Source: Chloroflexota bacterium
GTDB taxonomy: Bacteria; Chloroflexota; Anaerolineae; Aggregatilineales; J027
NCBI GenBank assembly: GCA_016234595.1
Contig: JACRBG010000035.1
Location: 186,001 to 250,000, forward strand
Length of the DNA stretch: 64,000 bases
Direction of reading: 5' to 3'
The position numbers and the translations under genes are program-made. Position 1 is the stretch's first letter; each line of letters begins with the position of its first letter. Under the pieces are notes generated by a model that searched no databases, had not been told where the DNA came from, and saw only the letters and a program-made list of their open reading frames with translations. Shown one piece after another: positions 1-9,371 of the stretch.

Positions 1-66
1 GCCCAATCCTGAGTGAGAATAATTAGCTATATTTTTAGTTAGAGTTTACGGATGGGAGTTTTTTAA

Positions 67-1833
67 ATGATGACTTATGCTGATCGCCCATGGACAAAAC
101 GTTACGACGCAGGCATTCCGACCACATTAGCGCCGTATCCCCAGTACCCCTTATATGATTTTTTGCGCCAGAGCGCCCAAAAATTTCCTGACCGCCCCAT
201 CGCCCTAACGTCGGCCCATCTACCAGTAGTGGGTCGCATCAAATCTACGCTGTCCTATCAACAGGTGGATGCTTTTTCAGATGCGCTGGCTCAAGGTCTC
301 ATCGAAATGGGCCTTCAAAAGGGGGATCGAGTAGCGATTATCATGCCCAATTGCGCCCAATTTATCATCAGCTTCTATGGCATCCTCAAAGCGGGCGGGG
401 TTGTATCGGCCACCAATCCAACCTATCCACCTAAACGAATGGCCGAGCAACTCAAGGACAGCGGCGCTAAGGTTGCAATTGCTCTGACACTGTTTTACCC
501 CATGCTCAAACAAATCCAAGCTGAAACCGACATCAAAAATATCATTGTTACGAACATCAAAGAATATTTGCCTGCTGCCGCAAAAACACTGTTCACACTC
601 GCCAAAGAGAAGAAAACAGGCCATCGTGTCGAGCAGCTTCAAGCCAATGACCATTGGTTCCAAACCATTTTAAGCCAATATGCTGGTCAACGTCCTACCA
701 TCGAAGTTAAACCCACCGATATTGCCATTTTCCAATACACGGGTGGGACAACCGGGGTCGCCAAGGCAGCGATGTCCACCCACCAAGCCTTGGTTGCCAA
801 TACCCTCATGTGTAAGGCATGGCTATCCAGTGATATACCCGGTGAGGAAGAAATATCATTGGCGGCCATTCCGCTGTTTCATGTGTTTGGCATGGTCGCG
901 GTCTTAAGTTTTGCGGTGGGTATTGGGGCGATGATGGTACTTGTGCCCAACGCGCGGGAAATTGATGAGGTACTCGACTGCATCCATCGCTATAAACCCA
1001 CCCAGTTTATGGGCGTGCCAGCCCTCTATAACGCCATTAACAATCATCCTAAAGTGATTGCAGGTGAATTCAGTCTGAAGTCCATCCGGGCCTGCATCAG
1101 CGGATCGGCCCCCCTGCCCCCGGCAACTAAACGCCATTTTGAGGAGCTTTCGGGTGGGTTGATTGCCGAAGGTTTTGGCATGAGCGAAGCCCCCACCGCG
1201 ACCCATGTCAATCCCTTGCGGGGGGAGAATCGTATTGGGTCAATTGGCCTCCCACTCCCTGATATGGACATGAAAATCGTCAGCCTTGAAGATGGGGAAA
1301 CCGAAATGCCGATTGGGGAACCGGGTGAATTGTGTATGTCGGGGCCGCAAATTATGGTGGGCTATCATAACATGCCTACCGAAACCACCAATGTCATCCG
1401 TACTGATAAAAATGGCAAACGCTGGCTCTATACAGGCGATATTGCCCGGATGGATGATGATGGCTATTTTTACATCGTTGACCGCAAGAAAGACATGGCC
1501 TTGATTGGTGGGTTCAATGTCTATCCACGTAATGTGGAAGATGTGTTGAGTGAACATCCAGCGATACTTGAAGTCGGTGTGGCGGCGGTGCCTCACCCCG
1601 ACCCTGATAAGGTGGGACAAGAAGCCCTTAAAGCATGGGTGGTGGTCAAACCAGATATGAATGTTACCGACAAAGAATTAATTACTTTTGCCGCTGAGCG
1701 TCTGGCTCGCTATGAAGTGCCGACCCGCATTGAATTTGTTAAAGAACTACCCAAGACCACGGTGGGCAAAATTTTGCGCCGCCAGTTGGCCCAAATGGAA
1801 ATCGAAGCCCGCGAAAAAGCCGAAAATAAATAA
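67..1833 (+). CDS. fadD: Long-chain fatty acid--CoA ligase (AMP-forming)
   Basis: Class I adenylate-forming enzyme of 588 residues. It is expected to activate a fatty acid to acyl-AMP and then to acyl-CoA in the cytoplasm, feeding lipid synthesis or beta-oxidation. Visible motifs are the nucleotide-binding loop YTGGTTG near residue 224, the YTGD motif followed by DGYFYIVDRKKD near residue 455, and a C-terminal VGKILRR containing the catalytic lysine. Length is normal for the family. A GGGAG at 54-58 lies eight bases before the ATG at 67 (a second ATG follows directly), so this start is favoured. It stands alone on +, converges with the Tad genes and ends at a strong terminator. Chain-length specificity cannot be read from the sequence. 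Confidence 0.9.
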   Translation: MMTYADRPWTKRYDAGIPTTLAPYPQYPLYDFLRQSAQKFPDRPIALTSAHLPVVGRIKSTLSYQQVDAFSDALAQGLIEMGLQKGDRVAIIMPNCAQFIISFYGILKAGGVVSATNPTYPPKRMAEQLKDSGAKVAIALTLFYPMLKQIQAETDIKNIIVTNIKEYLPAAAKTLFTLAKEKKTGHRVEQLQANDHWFQTILSQYAGQRPTIEVKPTDIAIFQYTGGTTGVAKAAMSTHQALVANTLMCKAWLSSDIPGEEEISLAAIPLFHVFGMVAVLSFAVGIGAMMVLVPNAREIDEVLDCIHRYKPTQFMGVPALYNAINNHPKVIAGEFSLKSIRACISGSAPLPPATKRHFEELSGGLIAEGFGMSEAPTATHVNPLRGENRIGSIGLPLPDMDMKIVSLEDGETEMPIGEPGELCMSGPQIMVGYHNMPTETTNVIRTDKNGKRWLYTGDIARMDDDGYFYIVDRKKDMALIGGFNVYPRNVEDVLSEHPAILEVGVAAVPHPDPDKVGQEALKAWVVVKPDMNVTDKELITFAAERLARYEVPTRIEFVKELPKTTVGKILRRQLAQMEIEAREKAENK

Positions 1834-1860
1834 TGACCCTATAGTTTTAGCCAAAAATAA

Positions 1861-1890
1861 ATGCCCCGGAAAATCTTCTGGGGCATTTTA
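1861..1890 (+). terminator. Bidirectional rho-independent terminator
   Basis: Inverted repeat ATGCCCC (1861-1867) and GGGGCAT (1880-1886), followed on + by a T-rich run. The complement strand also has a T-rich run after the stem. It can end the CoA ligase transcript from the left and the convergent Tad transcript from the right. Confidence 0.85.
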
Positions 1891-1947
1891 TTTTGTCGTT
1901 TGAGAAGAGAGGGTGACTCGGTTGAGTGAGTCACCTGCTCGTTTTGA

Positions 1948-4311
1948 TTATGTGCAGTCCACGCAGAGGGTCGGTGGGGGTGGCTGCGTATAGGTCGCGG
2001 TAGGTGGCGCGGTGGTGGGTGTCCGCGTTGGCGTATTCGTCGGCGCGGTGGGTGTCGGCGTCCGAGTCGGAACGGTCGGCGTACTCGTCGGTGGGACGGG
2101 CGTATTCGTCCGCGTCCGTGTGGCCGTCGCTGTATTCGTCCGCGTCGGGGTGGCGGTTGGGCCAGTGTTCGTTGCGGTGGGCGTATTCGTCCGCGTCGGT
2201 GTATTCGTGATGGTCGGTGTATTCGTCCGCGTCGGCGTATTCGTGATGGTCGGTGTATTCGACGGCGTGTAGGTTTGTGTTGGCGTATTCGTCGGCGTTG
2301 GTGTAAAGGTCGGCGTCGCAGTCGGTTGCGGCGGTACGACAATAGGCGGACAGCCTTCAAAGTAAAGCTGGGTATTATTGAAGTCCGAGCCAGCCGCACC
2401 ATAGTAGTTCAGCGCTTGCACGCCACCCAAACCGTCAAAGTCAACCCACATAAAGCTGACCGAGCCAGCATTGATGACAGGGGTACTTTGCCATACGCCT
2501 TCGCGTGGGGTGCCGGGTGGATTCGGCGTGTAAACCGTCGCCGGAGCAAAGTCGCGTGAAGCAGCGGTTATCCACATCCTCACGTTGAGTGGGTCACCAA
2601 ACGAACCACTGCCGACTTGAATTTGCTGGATATACATGCTGCCAGCCAAGCCCGACAACGCTACCCAGTTGATGTTGAACCCATTGATCGTGCCCGCGTT
2701 CACACCCGTATTTTGGATACGGAAGACGACGACGCCGGATGGGTCAAAGCGTTCAAACCGAACACTGAAGGCCGTACAATTAGGCACGGGTGTGCTGCTG
2801 GGTGCAACGTTGGGCGTAGCTGAAGGTGCTACACCGGGGAATGGAATATTGCAGATATTCCCCGCTCCACCCTCAAACCGTAAGGTCGAGCCAAAGAAGC
2901 TGTTGGCATTATAATGCGCCGACAACGGACTTGGCCCATTCGTAAACGAAACACGCCAGACCGTCGTGGCATTGCCATTAAATTGACGCAGGTAGGTATT
3001 GTTGTTCCAGCCGGGGGTGCTCGAATTTAGGATCGTATCCCCGTAGCCATTTGGAACACCACTCCCAACTTGAGTACCCGACCAATGGGGGGTACGCAGC
3101 GGGCTAGACAAACCAGCCGAAGCCAATATCATGCTACCGGATACCCACTGACGCCAATGAATGCTGGCCTGTGAAATATAGAATGGAGCAGCATCAGTAT
3201 TTTGAACTGATACACTAACGTAGTTACTCCCTACGAGCACACTACCGGGCACAATGCTCAAGCGGGTGCAGTCAGGGGTAGAGGTCGCTGTAGCGCTGGC
3301 GGTGGAGGTTGCTGACGGGATGGAAGTCGGTTGCTGGGTAAAAGTCGCCGTAGCTGATGGCACAGACGTATTGGTTGGGTGCGGCGTGTCCGACGGAGTA
3401 AAGGTCGGCAGTTGCAATTGCGGCGGCAAGTTAACCGCACGCACCGCCCGGAACGATTCGTTCACCCCGACACGTTGGGCCGTCATATACACATAGTCAC
3501 CCAAACCCGTCCAGCCCATTAAGGAGGCCATTGGGGTAATTAGGGGTGCATTATAGTGAACGACCACTTCCAAAATGTCACCGGGGCCGCCCGCGTCATA
3601 TTGATTAGTGCCAACGACGGGGCCATAGCCGGGGGGAGTTTGTGATTCGCGCACTCCGCAAATTCGGTCGCGCCGATCCGCCGATGGGGTATAACGTGCC
3701 CCGGACTTAATATAAGTTCGATTGTTAGGATCAGGCGTTTCAGTAATAATAGTAGGACGCGAGCTACACATCCAGACATGGAACCAACTGGGGCGATTTT
3801 CATCACCAGTATTACTGCTATTGACAGGCCCTCTGATTGAGGTTAGGCCAACAATATTATCCCCTTCGCGCAGGTTTAACCCCGACGCTCCGGTTCGCGC
3901 ACGGTCAACAATTGAGGGTAGGCGGGCAAGGTCTTTGCGCAAGCCTTGATGCTCATCTTCTTGCGGGTCGCAATCCACTCCCCAGTGGTCAATGAAGATC
4001 GCATCATAACCAGCTGTACAAGGCACCAAGTCATCCAAGATTCTTTCATCCACTGCTCCGGATGGAGTACCCGGCACATGCCGTTGGACGCTTTCGGGAT
4101 CCCATTGGCCCGTCACGCCATAACGCACGGCTGCACGCGCCGAGTTTTGGAGTGTTACCCATGCTTGAAAAAGCCGGGCAAATTCAATTACGCCGAACGT
4201 TAGAATCAGAACAATGGGTAGGGTCAGTGCAAACTCTGCCATCGTCTGTCCACGTCGGCCCCGTCGTGGTACTGTCTTTTTAACTTGGCCTATCTGTTTA
4301 CTTGAATTCAT
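1948..4311 (-). CDS. TadE-like exported protein with two repeated domains and a Thr/Pro-rich stalk
   Basis: 787 residues. The N-terminus has a basic stretch, then [20 protein letters not shown], a TadE/pseudopilin-type prepilin and membrane segment (about residues 20-65). Next comes an extracytoplasmic region, then two related domains that each open with Cys-Thr (CTRLSI near residue 346, CTAFSV near residue 509). Each is preceded by a Thr/Pro/Ser-rich linker. Residues of about 660-775 are a Thr-Pro-Asn repeat stalk, ending in a short tail with two cysteines. Such stalks are common in Chloroflexota surface proteins. It is the third gene of the Tad-like set and is separated from the TadG-like gene by 40 bases. 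A role as a surface-exposed minor pseudopilin or adhesin is inferred from architecture only; ordinary TadE proteins are under 250 residues. Confidence 0.75.
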   Translation of the reverse strand: MNSSKQIGQVKKTVPRRGRRGQTMAEFALTLPIVLILTFGVIEFARLFQAWVTLQNSARAAVRYGVTGQWDPESVQRHVPGTPSGAVDERILDDLVPCTAGYDAIFIDHWGVDCDPQEDEHQGLRKDLARLPSIVDRARTGASGLNLREGDNIVGLTSIRGPVNSSNTGDENRPSWFHVWMCSSRPTIITETPDPNNRTYIKSGARYTPSADRRDRICGVRESQTPPGYGPVVGTNQYDAGGPGDILEVVVHYNAPLITPMASLMGWTGLGDYVYMTAQRVGVNESFRAVRAVNLPPQLQLPTFTPSDTPHPTNTSVPSATATFTQQPTSIPSATSTASATATSTPDCTRLSIVPGSVLVGSNYVSVSVQNTDAAPFYISQASIHWRQWVSGSMILASAGLSSPLRTPHWSGTQVGSGVPNGYGDTILNSSTPGWNNNTYLRQFNGNATTVWRVSFTNGPSPLSAHYNANSFFGSTLRFEGGAGNICNIPFPGVAPSATPNVAPSSTPVPNCTAFSVRFERFDPSGVVVFRIQNTGVNAGTINGFNINWVALSGLAGSMYIQQIQVGSGSFGDPLNVRMWITAASRDFAPATVYTPNPPGTPREGVWQSTPVINAGSVSFMWVDFDGLGGVQALNYYGAAGSDFNNTQLYFEGCPPIVVPPQPTATPTFTPTPTNTPTQTYTPSNTPTITNTPTRTNTPTITNTPTRTNTPTATNTGPTATPTRTNTATATRTRTNTPVPPTSTPTVPTRTPTPTAPTNTPTRTPTTAPPTATYTQPPPPTLCVDCT
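1985..2335 (-). repeat. Tandem repeat encoding the Thr/Pro-rich stalk
   Basis: Imperfect tandem units built on the + strand words gtattcgtccgcgtcgg and gtattcgtgatggtcgg, repeated many times. They encode Thr-Asn-Thr-Pro-Thr-type units of the 787-residue protein. The repeat is in frame and could vary in copy number between strains. Confidence 0.8.
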
Positions 4312-4351
4312 GGTTTAACCATGCTCCCTTCTCGTTCCACCACATTCCGCA

Positions 4352-6433
4352 TTAGCGCGAAATACGAGTGAACAACCGACTGGCGATAGCTTCAAACACC
4401 GCATCCAATGATTGCAGGTTATCGGCGTAATAATATTGACCGCACCATTGGCGGAAATCTGTACGGACTGCGGCAGCTTCACATGGGCCTTTATCCCCAA
4501 AGGTGGCACTGTTGTTTAGCTGACCATCATCGCGGAGGTCTTGCTGTTGGTCATCATCAATGAAGCCATTGTCCCCAGCATCCGCAATGTAACGCAGCAG
4601 CGGAGCGGCAACGGGTGAATTCACTACTTGGGTACTAAACCCGATGGTGAACATGGCGACAAAGTTGCCCTCAACCCCCGGTCGAACTTCTTGCAACCCA
4701 GCATAGTCGGCCCAATCGCGGGCATAGTCGTCGGGGTCGTAATCCCCAGATTGTGAACAGGCAGGGTTGCCGACCTGTGGTGAACCGTTCGTCAAAGGGT
4801 CATTCGTCCATTGCAGGCAGAAGTGCCGCGTCAAGGGCGAATTGTCATTGCATAACGGGCCGGGAGGTGCTAAAGCGGTCGTGCCCGCTGGCAAAGTACA
4901 TTCAGGATGAACAGGGCGTTGATAGGGGTCGGTGGTGTTATTGGCATTGCAGAACGTCCGCCATGGGCAGAAGCCAGCCGCCCCATAGGTTGGCAAAGTC
5001 AATGAATTATTGCCCGACGGTCGGTCGGTAACATTGGCCCCACCGTCGCTCAACATAATGATGACCCAAACCGCGTCCTTACGAATCGTCTGGACATTGG
5101 TCAAGGCGTTATTGGCATAGAAAAGACCCGCCCCGGTATTGGTATCTGGACAAGGCGCAAGGCTTTCATACGACCAGTAGCGGTAGCCCTGTGGGTTAAT
5201 GAGTCCACCAATTGCGACCCCCAACGGATTCGTTTTGCTGGCAAAGGTATCCGTCGTCTTGGTGATGGGGTCATAATCCCACTCGGCGCGTTTCAATTCC
5301 TCGCACTTGTTATAACGATCCCAATAACCACCGTCACGGCCTCGGTAAATAGGGTCAATAATATACGGCGCCATTTGTTCATTTAGGGTAATCATGGCGA
5401 CTTCTTCGGAGGTCATCATGATGTCATTTGTTGAAGCCGCATTCCACGGGACAAGGATTCTGCCTTGGCGTGAAAATGTCACCAAGGTCACCCGGTCACC
5501 CCGAATGAAATCTAGCCGCTTGATGAAGTTGCGGGCGGCGTCCTTTACTTGTTTGAAGGGTTCACAAATCAAATCGGTGTATTTGCCATCAGGAACAGCG
5601 GAAGACCCACTCAATGGGCGCACCCCGTCTTCGCCACTGCCATCATAGACCCCATTGCTGTTGACATCGGTCCAAATATTCCAATTGCCCGTGGCCGGGT
5701 CTTGACGGATGTAACCCGCCCCGGGATCGGAGCAGCAACCTGCCCACTTTAGGCGGTCGGGGTCAGGGGCTGGGTTAGTTGGGTCATCGGGTGATGTACG
5801 TATACAGTCCGTACGAATCTGGGTTTGGAGCTGGTGGTAAATGAGATAGGTATTTAACGAAGTATCTTGCGACATAGTCGCCGAGCCATCCAACACCAAC
5901 GCAACGTCCAACACAGCGGTTTCGGACACCGAGGTGGCTTCAAGGGTAATATCATTCCAGCCAATCAAGCGCAGGAAGGTTGTGGGTGATTGGATTTGCG
6001 CTGTTACCCGCACCAATTTACGGGGGTTATCCCATTGGCACAATTCAGTTTCGGGCATATTGCCGTCAATCGGTTCCGGAGCAGGATGGGCCGTTTGCCC
6101 TTGAAATGTTCCTGTACCGGTGCGCCATCCGGCAATATCGGTTTCGCAGGTCTCGACAAAAACGCGGTTGGGTTCAAGCCCATGCAGTTCAATATATTGA
6201 CGGGCCGCAATCGCCACGTCGCCATAGTCACGGCCTTCTCGAATTTGCCCCGCCGCCGCAATCGCAGCCGAGTCGACTGAACGACGCAGTGCACTGTAGC
6301 GGACGAATAGAAGGGAGAGGTCGGTGACCAAGCCGACAAAGGCAATGAGCGCTATAAAGCCGATGGCAAGCAAGACAATCGATTGCCCTGCCTTTTCCTT
6401 TTTGAATCTAAATCCGTGTACTAAACGTCTCAT
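4352..6433 (-). CDS. TadG-like protein with von Willebrand factor A domain
   Basis: 693 residues. An N-terminal membrane segment GQSIVLLAIGFIALIAFVGL is followed by the TadG-type RYSALRRSVDSAAIAAAGQ. A vWA domain starts near residue 180, with the metal-site motif DGSATMS (DxSxT rather than the usual DxSxS) and a later LSDG. Start: the ATG at 6433 has GAGGG nine bases upstream; a TTG two codons earlier would be too close to it. The family is exported and associated with Flp/Tad pili or related surface structures. It lies between two TadE-like genes, in the same direction and closely spaced. No Tad ATPase, platform protein or prepilin peptidase is in the window, so the export machinery must be elsewhere. 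Confidence 0.8.
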   Translation of the reverse strand: MRRLVHGFRFKKEKAGQSIVLLAIGFIALIAFVGLVTDLSLLFVRYSALRRSVDSAAIAAAGQIREGRDYGDVAIAARQYIELHGLEPNRVFVETCETDIAGWRTGTGTFQGQTAHPAPEPIDGNMPETELCQWDNPRKLVRVTAQIQSPTTFLRLIGWNDITLEATSVSETAVLDVALVLDGSATMSQDTSLNTYLIYHQLQTQIRTDCIRTSPDDPTNPAPDPDRLKWAGCCSDPGAGYIRQDPATGNWNIWTDVNSNGVYDGSGEDGVRPLSGSSAVPDGKYTDLICEPFKQVKDAARNFIKRLDFIRGDRVTLVTFSRQGRILVPWNAASTNDIMMTSEEVAMITLNEQMAPYIIDPIYRGRDGGYWDRYNKCEELKRAEWDYDPITKTTDTFASKTNPLGVAIGGLINPQGYRYWSYESLAPCPDTNTGAGLFYANNALTNVQTIRKDAVWVIIMLSDGGANVTDRPSGNNSLTLPTYGAAGFCPWRTFCNANNTTDPYQRPVHPECTLPAGTTALAPPGPLCNDNSPLTRHFCLQWTNDPLTNGSPQVGNPACSQSGDYDPDDYARDWADYAGLQEVRPGVEGNFVAMFTIGFSTQVVNSPVAAPLLRYIADAGDNGFIDDDQQQDLRDDGQLNNSATFGDKGPCEAAAVRTDFRQWCGQYYYADNLQSLDAVFEAIASRLFTRISR

Positions 6434-6465
6434 ATCCAAAGGCCCTCATCATTTCTTGACGGTCG

Positions 6466-7440
6466 CTAGCATTGTGCATCGTCGCGCAATGGAGCACATG
6501 GCGGTTCAGCAGCTGTGTTTGGGAACAGTGACCAAACGTGAATTTCAAACTGATCTTGCATAAATGTAAAAAACGGAATCCCCAGCAGTTGTTCATGCTG
6601 CCAGAAAATTTCGACCAACACCATACCGCCAGCACCCATTTCGCGTGCTTCTGGGAGTGTAAGGGCCGCTCCTGTGTCATCTAGCAAGGTACGATTGAGC
6701 ATCGCTTCAATATCCGAGGTTCTAAATTCCGATCCTCGGCAATTGGAATCAAAGGACGTGATGTGATTCCCACGGAAGAAATAGCCTAGGCGGTGTTCAT
6801 CAGAGCCCGAATCACGTTCCGTTGGAACATAAGCAGGGTCATAATATAAAGGATTGTATGGTTCGTCAGCGCTAGTGCATTCATTGCTGCGGCTGGGTAA
6901 ACGCCCGACGACATGAATGCGACGCTCACTGCTAAAGTAAGCATACGAGAACACCGAGATCACCACATCATCCGTCAAATCGTTAAATGGCAGCGGCAGG
7001 ATGTTGGTAATCGCGGAACAGGCCACCCCGTCATAAAATTGCAGACCCGGTGTCTCAAGTCCATTGCTAAAACCCGGAATGGCAGGGCCGGGATAAGAAC
7101 TTACCAATTCCTGCTGATATTTATCGAAGTGAGTTGACCCATAGTTGCCATTCTCCGGTGAGTCATAATCACAGTCCATCAAATTGTAGCTGGTCTCATA
7201 TCCCACCTGCCAAAGGTTAGGATCACGTACCGAACCATAGCGCCCTGCTTCACGGGTAGCGTCTAGCAGGGTCAGATAGTTGTTGGCAAGCCAGCCGATC
7301 TCAACCAAGCCTAACAGCATCACCAGTAGAATTGGCATGGTCAACGACAATTCCACGAGGCTTTGTCCGCGGGTGCGGCTGGTACGGCCATCTAAAATGG
7401 CAATGGCTTTTCGAAAAGTTCTTTTTAACGGTTTTCGCAT
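6466..7440 (-). CDS. TadE-like pseudopilin
   Basis: 324 residues. A basic N-terminus leads to RGQSLVELSLTMPILLVMLL, the TadE prepilin-like motif with its conserved Glu and following hydrophobic segment (about residues 24-50). The rest is extracytoplasmic with several cysteines. A GAGGG lies eight bases before the ATG. It is the first gene of the Tad-like set and lies 32 bases before the TadG-like gene. The protein is expected to be membrane-anchored with its C-terminal domain outside. TadE proteins are usually shorter, so this is a large variant. Confidence 0.8.
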   Translation of the reverse strand: MRKPLKRTFRKAIAILDGRTSRTRGQSLVELSLTMPILLVMLLGLVEIGWLANNYLTLLDATREAGRYGSVRDPNLWQVGYETSYNLMDCDYDSPENGNYGSTHFDKYQQELVSSYPGPAIPGFSNGLETPGLQFYDGVACSAITNILPLPFNDLTDDVVISVFSYAYFSSERRIHVVGRLPSRSNECTSADEPYNPLYYDPAYVPTERDSGSDEHRLGYFFRGNHITSFDSNCRGSEFRTSDIEAMLNRTLLDDTGAALTLPEAREMGAGGMVLVEIFWQHEQLLGIPFFTFMQDQFEIHVWSLFPNTAAEPPCAPLRDDAQC

Positions 7441-7740
7441 AAGGTTAGCCCTCTAGTCAAAACTCTATTGGATGAGTTTCAGGATAGGCTCATCCGAGGA
7501 GCAGCGAAACTCCTGCTGACATGATACCATACCTGCCATAAAAGCCGTGTTCTCAATTGTGAGAACTTGTGCATATATTGTCATTAGGGCAGACAACAAG
7601 CCATACTACCCTAACCATTCTTACCAAAACCCAACCATTTTGTTATTTAAACAAAATTGCCGCCCGACTGTGAGAAGTTTGCCGTGCGACAATCCTTAAT
7701 TATCCAAAAATTGTAAAGCGAGGGCTATGACCTAGATGGG
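7441..7740. other. Intergenic region upstream of the Tad-like set
   Basis: 300 bases with no gene. It holds an inverted repeat GGATGAG/CTCATCC (7470-7476 and 7489-7495), which would fall in the 5' leader of the Tad transcript. It also holds the perfect-arm palindrome at 7549-7566, listed separately. No convincing promoter was seen. Confidence 0.6.
7549..7566. promoter_or_regulatory. Palindrome GTTCTCA-N4-TGAGAAC, possible operator
   Basis: Two perfect 7-base arms around ATTG, about 110 bases before the first Tad-like gene and 175 bases after the end of the response regulator gene. There is no T-tract, so an operator is more likely than a terminator. The regulator is unknown. Confidence 0.35.
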
Positions 7741-8457
7741 CTATACAACAACCTCACGCTGGCGGCCTGTTTTTGAGATATTGGCATTGATGCGATAGCC
7801 CCGTCCGTGCAGCGAAACAATGATACGCGGTCGGTCGGGGTCATACTCCAATTTGTTGCGTAGGTTGTGAATATGATTGCGGACTAGGGCCGTATCCCCC
7901 GAACCAGATGGGTAATCCCATACCTTTTCCAATAAATCATTGGCGGTATGATATTTATCGGTATAGTCGCACAGAAAATCGAGCAGGTCAAATTCGACCG
8001 GGGTCAGGCTAATCACCCGCTGATCTACCGACACAGTGCGCAAATTGTAATCAATCATCAGATGCTGCACATCTTCTTTTTTATTACGGTTGGCTCGTCG
8101 CAACAAGGCCCGAATACGTGCATTCAATTCACGGGTGCTAAAAGGTTTTCGCATAAAATCATCCCCACCCGCATCTAACGCCAACGCAATCTCATGGGCG
8201 CTGTGATAGGCCGTCAAAAACAAAATGGGAATATCCGTCAGATGTGGAAGTTTGCGGAGTTGTGTACATAGGGATAAACCGTTGTCACCCGGCAGCACCA
8301 TATCCAAAATAATCAAATCGGGCTGCGATTCACGGGCAACCGTCAAGACTTCATAACTATTGAGGACTCCCAGCACATCATGCCCTTCGCGCTCAAGGAC
8401 ACGTTCAAGTGTTTCGAGAATGGTCTCATCATCTTCTACCACCATAATAACCGGCAT
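7741..8457 (-). CDS. OmpR/PhoB-family response regulator
   Basis: 238 residues: a receiver domain (1-120) followed by a winged-helix DNA-binding domain. The receiver has the acidic pair E8/D9-D10, the phosphoacceptor D52 in LIILDMVLPGDNG, T82 and K104 in RKPF. The C-terminal domain has the typical LTPVEFDLLDFL and final GRGYRI. Start: the ATG at 8457 has AAGGAG eight bases upstream; the upstream TTG overlaps that site and is rejected. It lies downstream of a second regulator and a histidine kinase on the same strand, with about 190 bases between it and the second regulator. Target genes are unknown; the Tad-like set lies just downstream. Confidence 0.9.
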   Translation of the reverse strand: MPVIMVVEDDETILETLERVLEREGHDVLGVLNSYEVLTVARESQPDLIILDMVLPGDNGLSLCTQLRKLPHLTDIPILFLTAYHSAHEIALALDAGGDDFMRKPFSTRELNARIRALLRRANRNKKEDVQHLMIDYNLRTVSVDQRVISLTPVEFDLLDFLCDYTDKYHTANDLLEKVWDYPSGSGDTALVRNHIHNLRNKLEYDPDRPRIIVSLHGRGYRINANISKTGRQREVVV

Positions 8458-8645
8458 GTGTGTGGCTCCTTGCAAATTGATTCAACATTGAGGCACAGGC
8501 TTGGCCTCAATTGAGCGGAAAACTTTTGGTGTTGTTGTTGAATCAATGGTAACAAAGAAACTGGCCTAAAATAAAGGCCAGTCCATGAAAGTCCTATGAA
8601 TTTTTCCCTAAGCAAAATTAACGCAACGAAAATTAGTAAAGAATG

Positions 8646-9350
8646 CTACTCATTCATCATGTAGCCAACCCCATGAATGGTCTTGATAAATTGGCTTTCG
8701 GGGTCCATTTCTTGTAGTTTGGAACGAAGATTGCGGATGTGGGCACGTACTAAGTCTGGGTCGCCTGTATTGGGTGGATAGCCCCACACAGCTTCAAGTA
8801 AATGGCCCGGAGAAAGGGCCTGATTGATATGTTCCATGAGATAACGCAGTAGGCGGTGTTCCGTAAAAGTTAATTGAATGGTTTGATCGCCAATCGAAGT
8901 CCGATAGGTATCCGAATCAAGAATCAAGCGCCCCACTTGGATACGGGAACTGACTTTCAAGGCATCCCGTTCACTGCGACGGAGCAAAGCCCGGACACGC
9001 GCCTGCAATTCAATCAGTTCAAACGGCTTGACGACATAATCATCACCGCCTGCATCCAAACCCGACACAATGTCATCGGTATGCCCACGTGCCGTCAAAA
9101 ATAACACTGGGATATGGTTCATCGCGGAGTCGGCTCGGATGCGCTTGCACACTTCAAAGCCCGTCATACCCGGCATCATCACATCTAGGATGACTAAATC
9201 TGGTACACGCCGCTTCAATTGATCTAAAGCATCGGGGCCGGAGTTCGCTGATGAAACATCAAAACCATCCCGCGTTAAGGCACGGGTCAGCGTCCCCAGC
9301 ACGTCTGGATCATCGTCCACCACGAGGATATGGTTTGTATTGCTGCTCAT
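8646..9350 (-). CDS. OmpR/PhoB-family response regulator
   Basis: 234 residues. Receiver with D12-D13-D14, phosphoacceptor D56 in LVILDVMMPGMTG, T86 and K108, followed by a winged-helix effector domain ending in HGVGYMMN. GGGAG lies seven bases before the ATG. It starts 21 bases after the histidine kinase gene, so the two are probably co-transcribed and cognate. It is closely related in layout to the next regulator downstream, which suggests one kinase may serve two regulators; that is inference. Confidence 0.9.
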   Translation of the reverse strand: MSSNTNHILVVDDDPDVLGTLTRALTRDGFDVSSANSGPDALDQLKRRVPDLVILDVMMPGMTGFEVCKRIRADSAMNHIPVLFLTARGHTDDIVSGLDAGGDDYVVKPFELIELQARVRALLRRSERDALKVSSRIQVGRLILDSDTYRTSIGDQTIQLTFTEHRLLRYLMEHINQALSPGHLLEAVWGYPPNTGDPDLVRAHIRNLRSKLQEMDPESQFIKTIHGVGYMMNE

Positions 9351-9371
9351 AAAGGGTCTCCCTCTCGCGTT

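Noticed and set aside
1839-2402. Arg/Pro/His-rich open frame over the Thr-Pro repeat
   Set aside because: It is a frame-shifted reading of the stalk repeat DNA on the same strand; its composition follows the repeat and it has no ribosome site.
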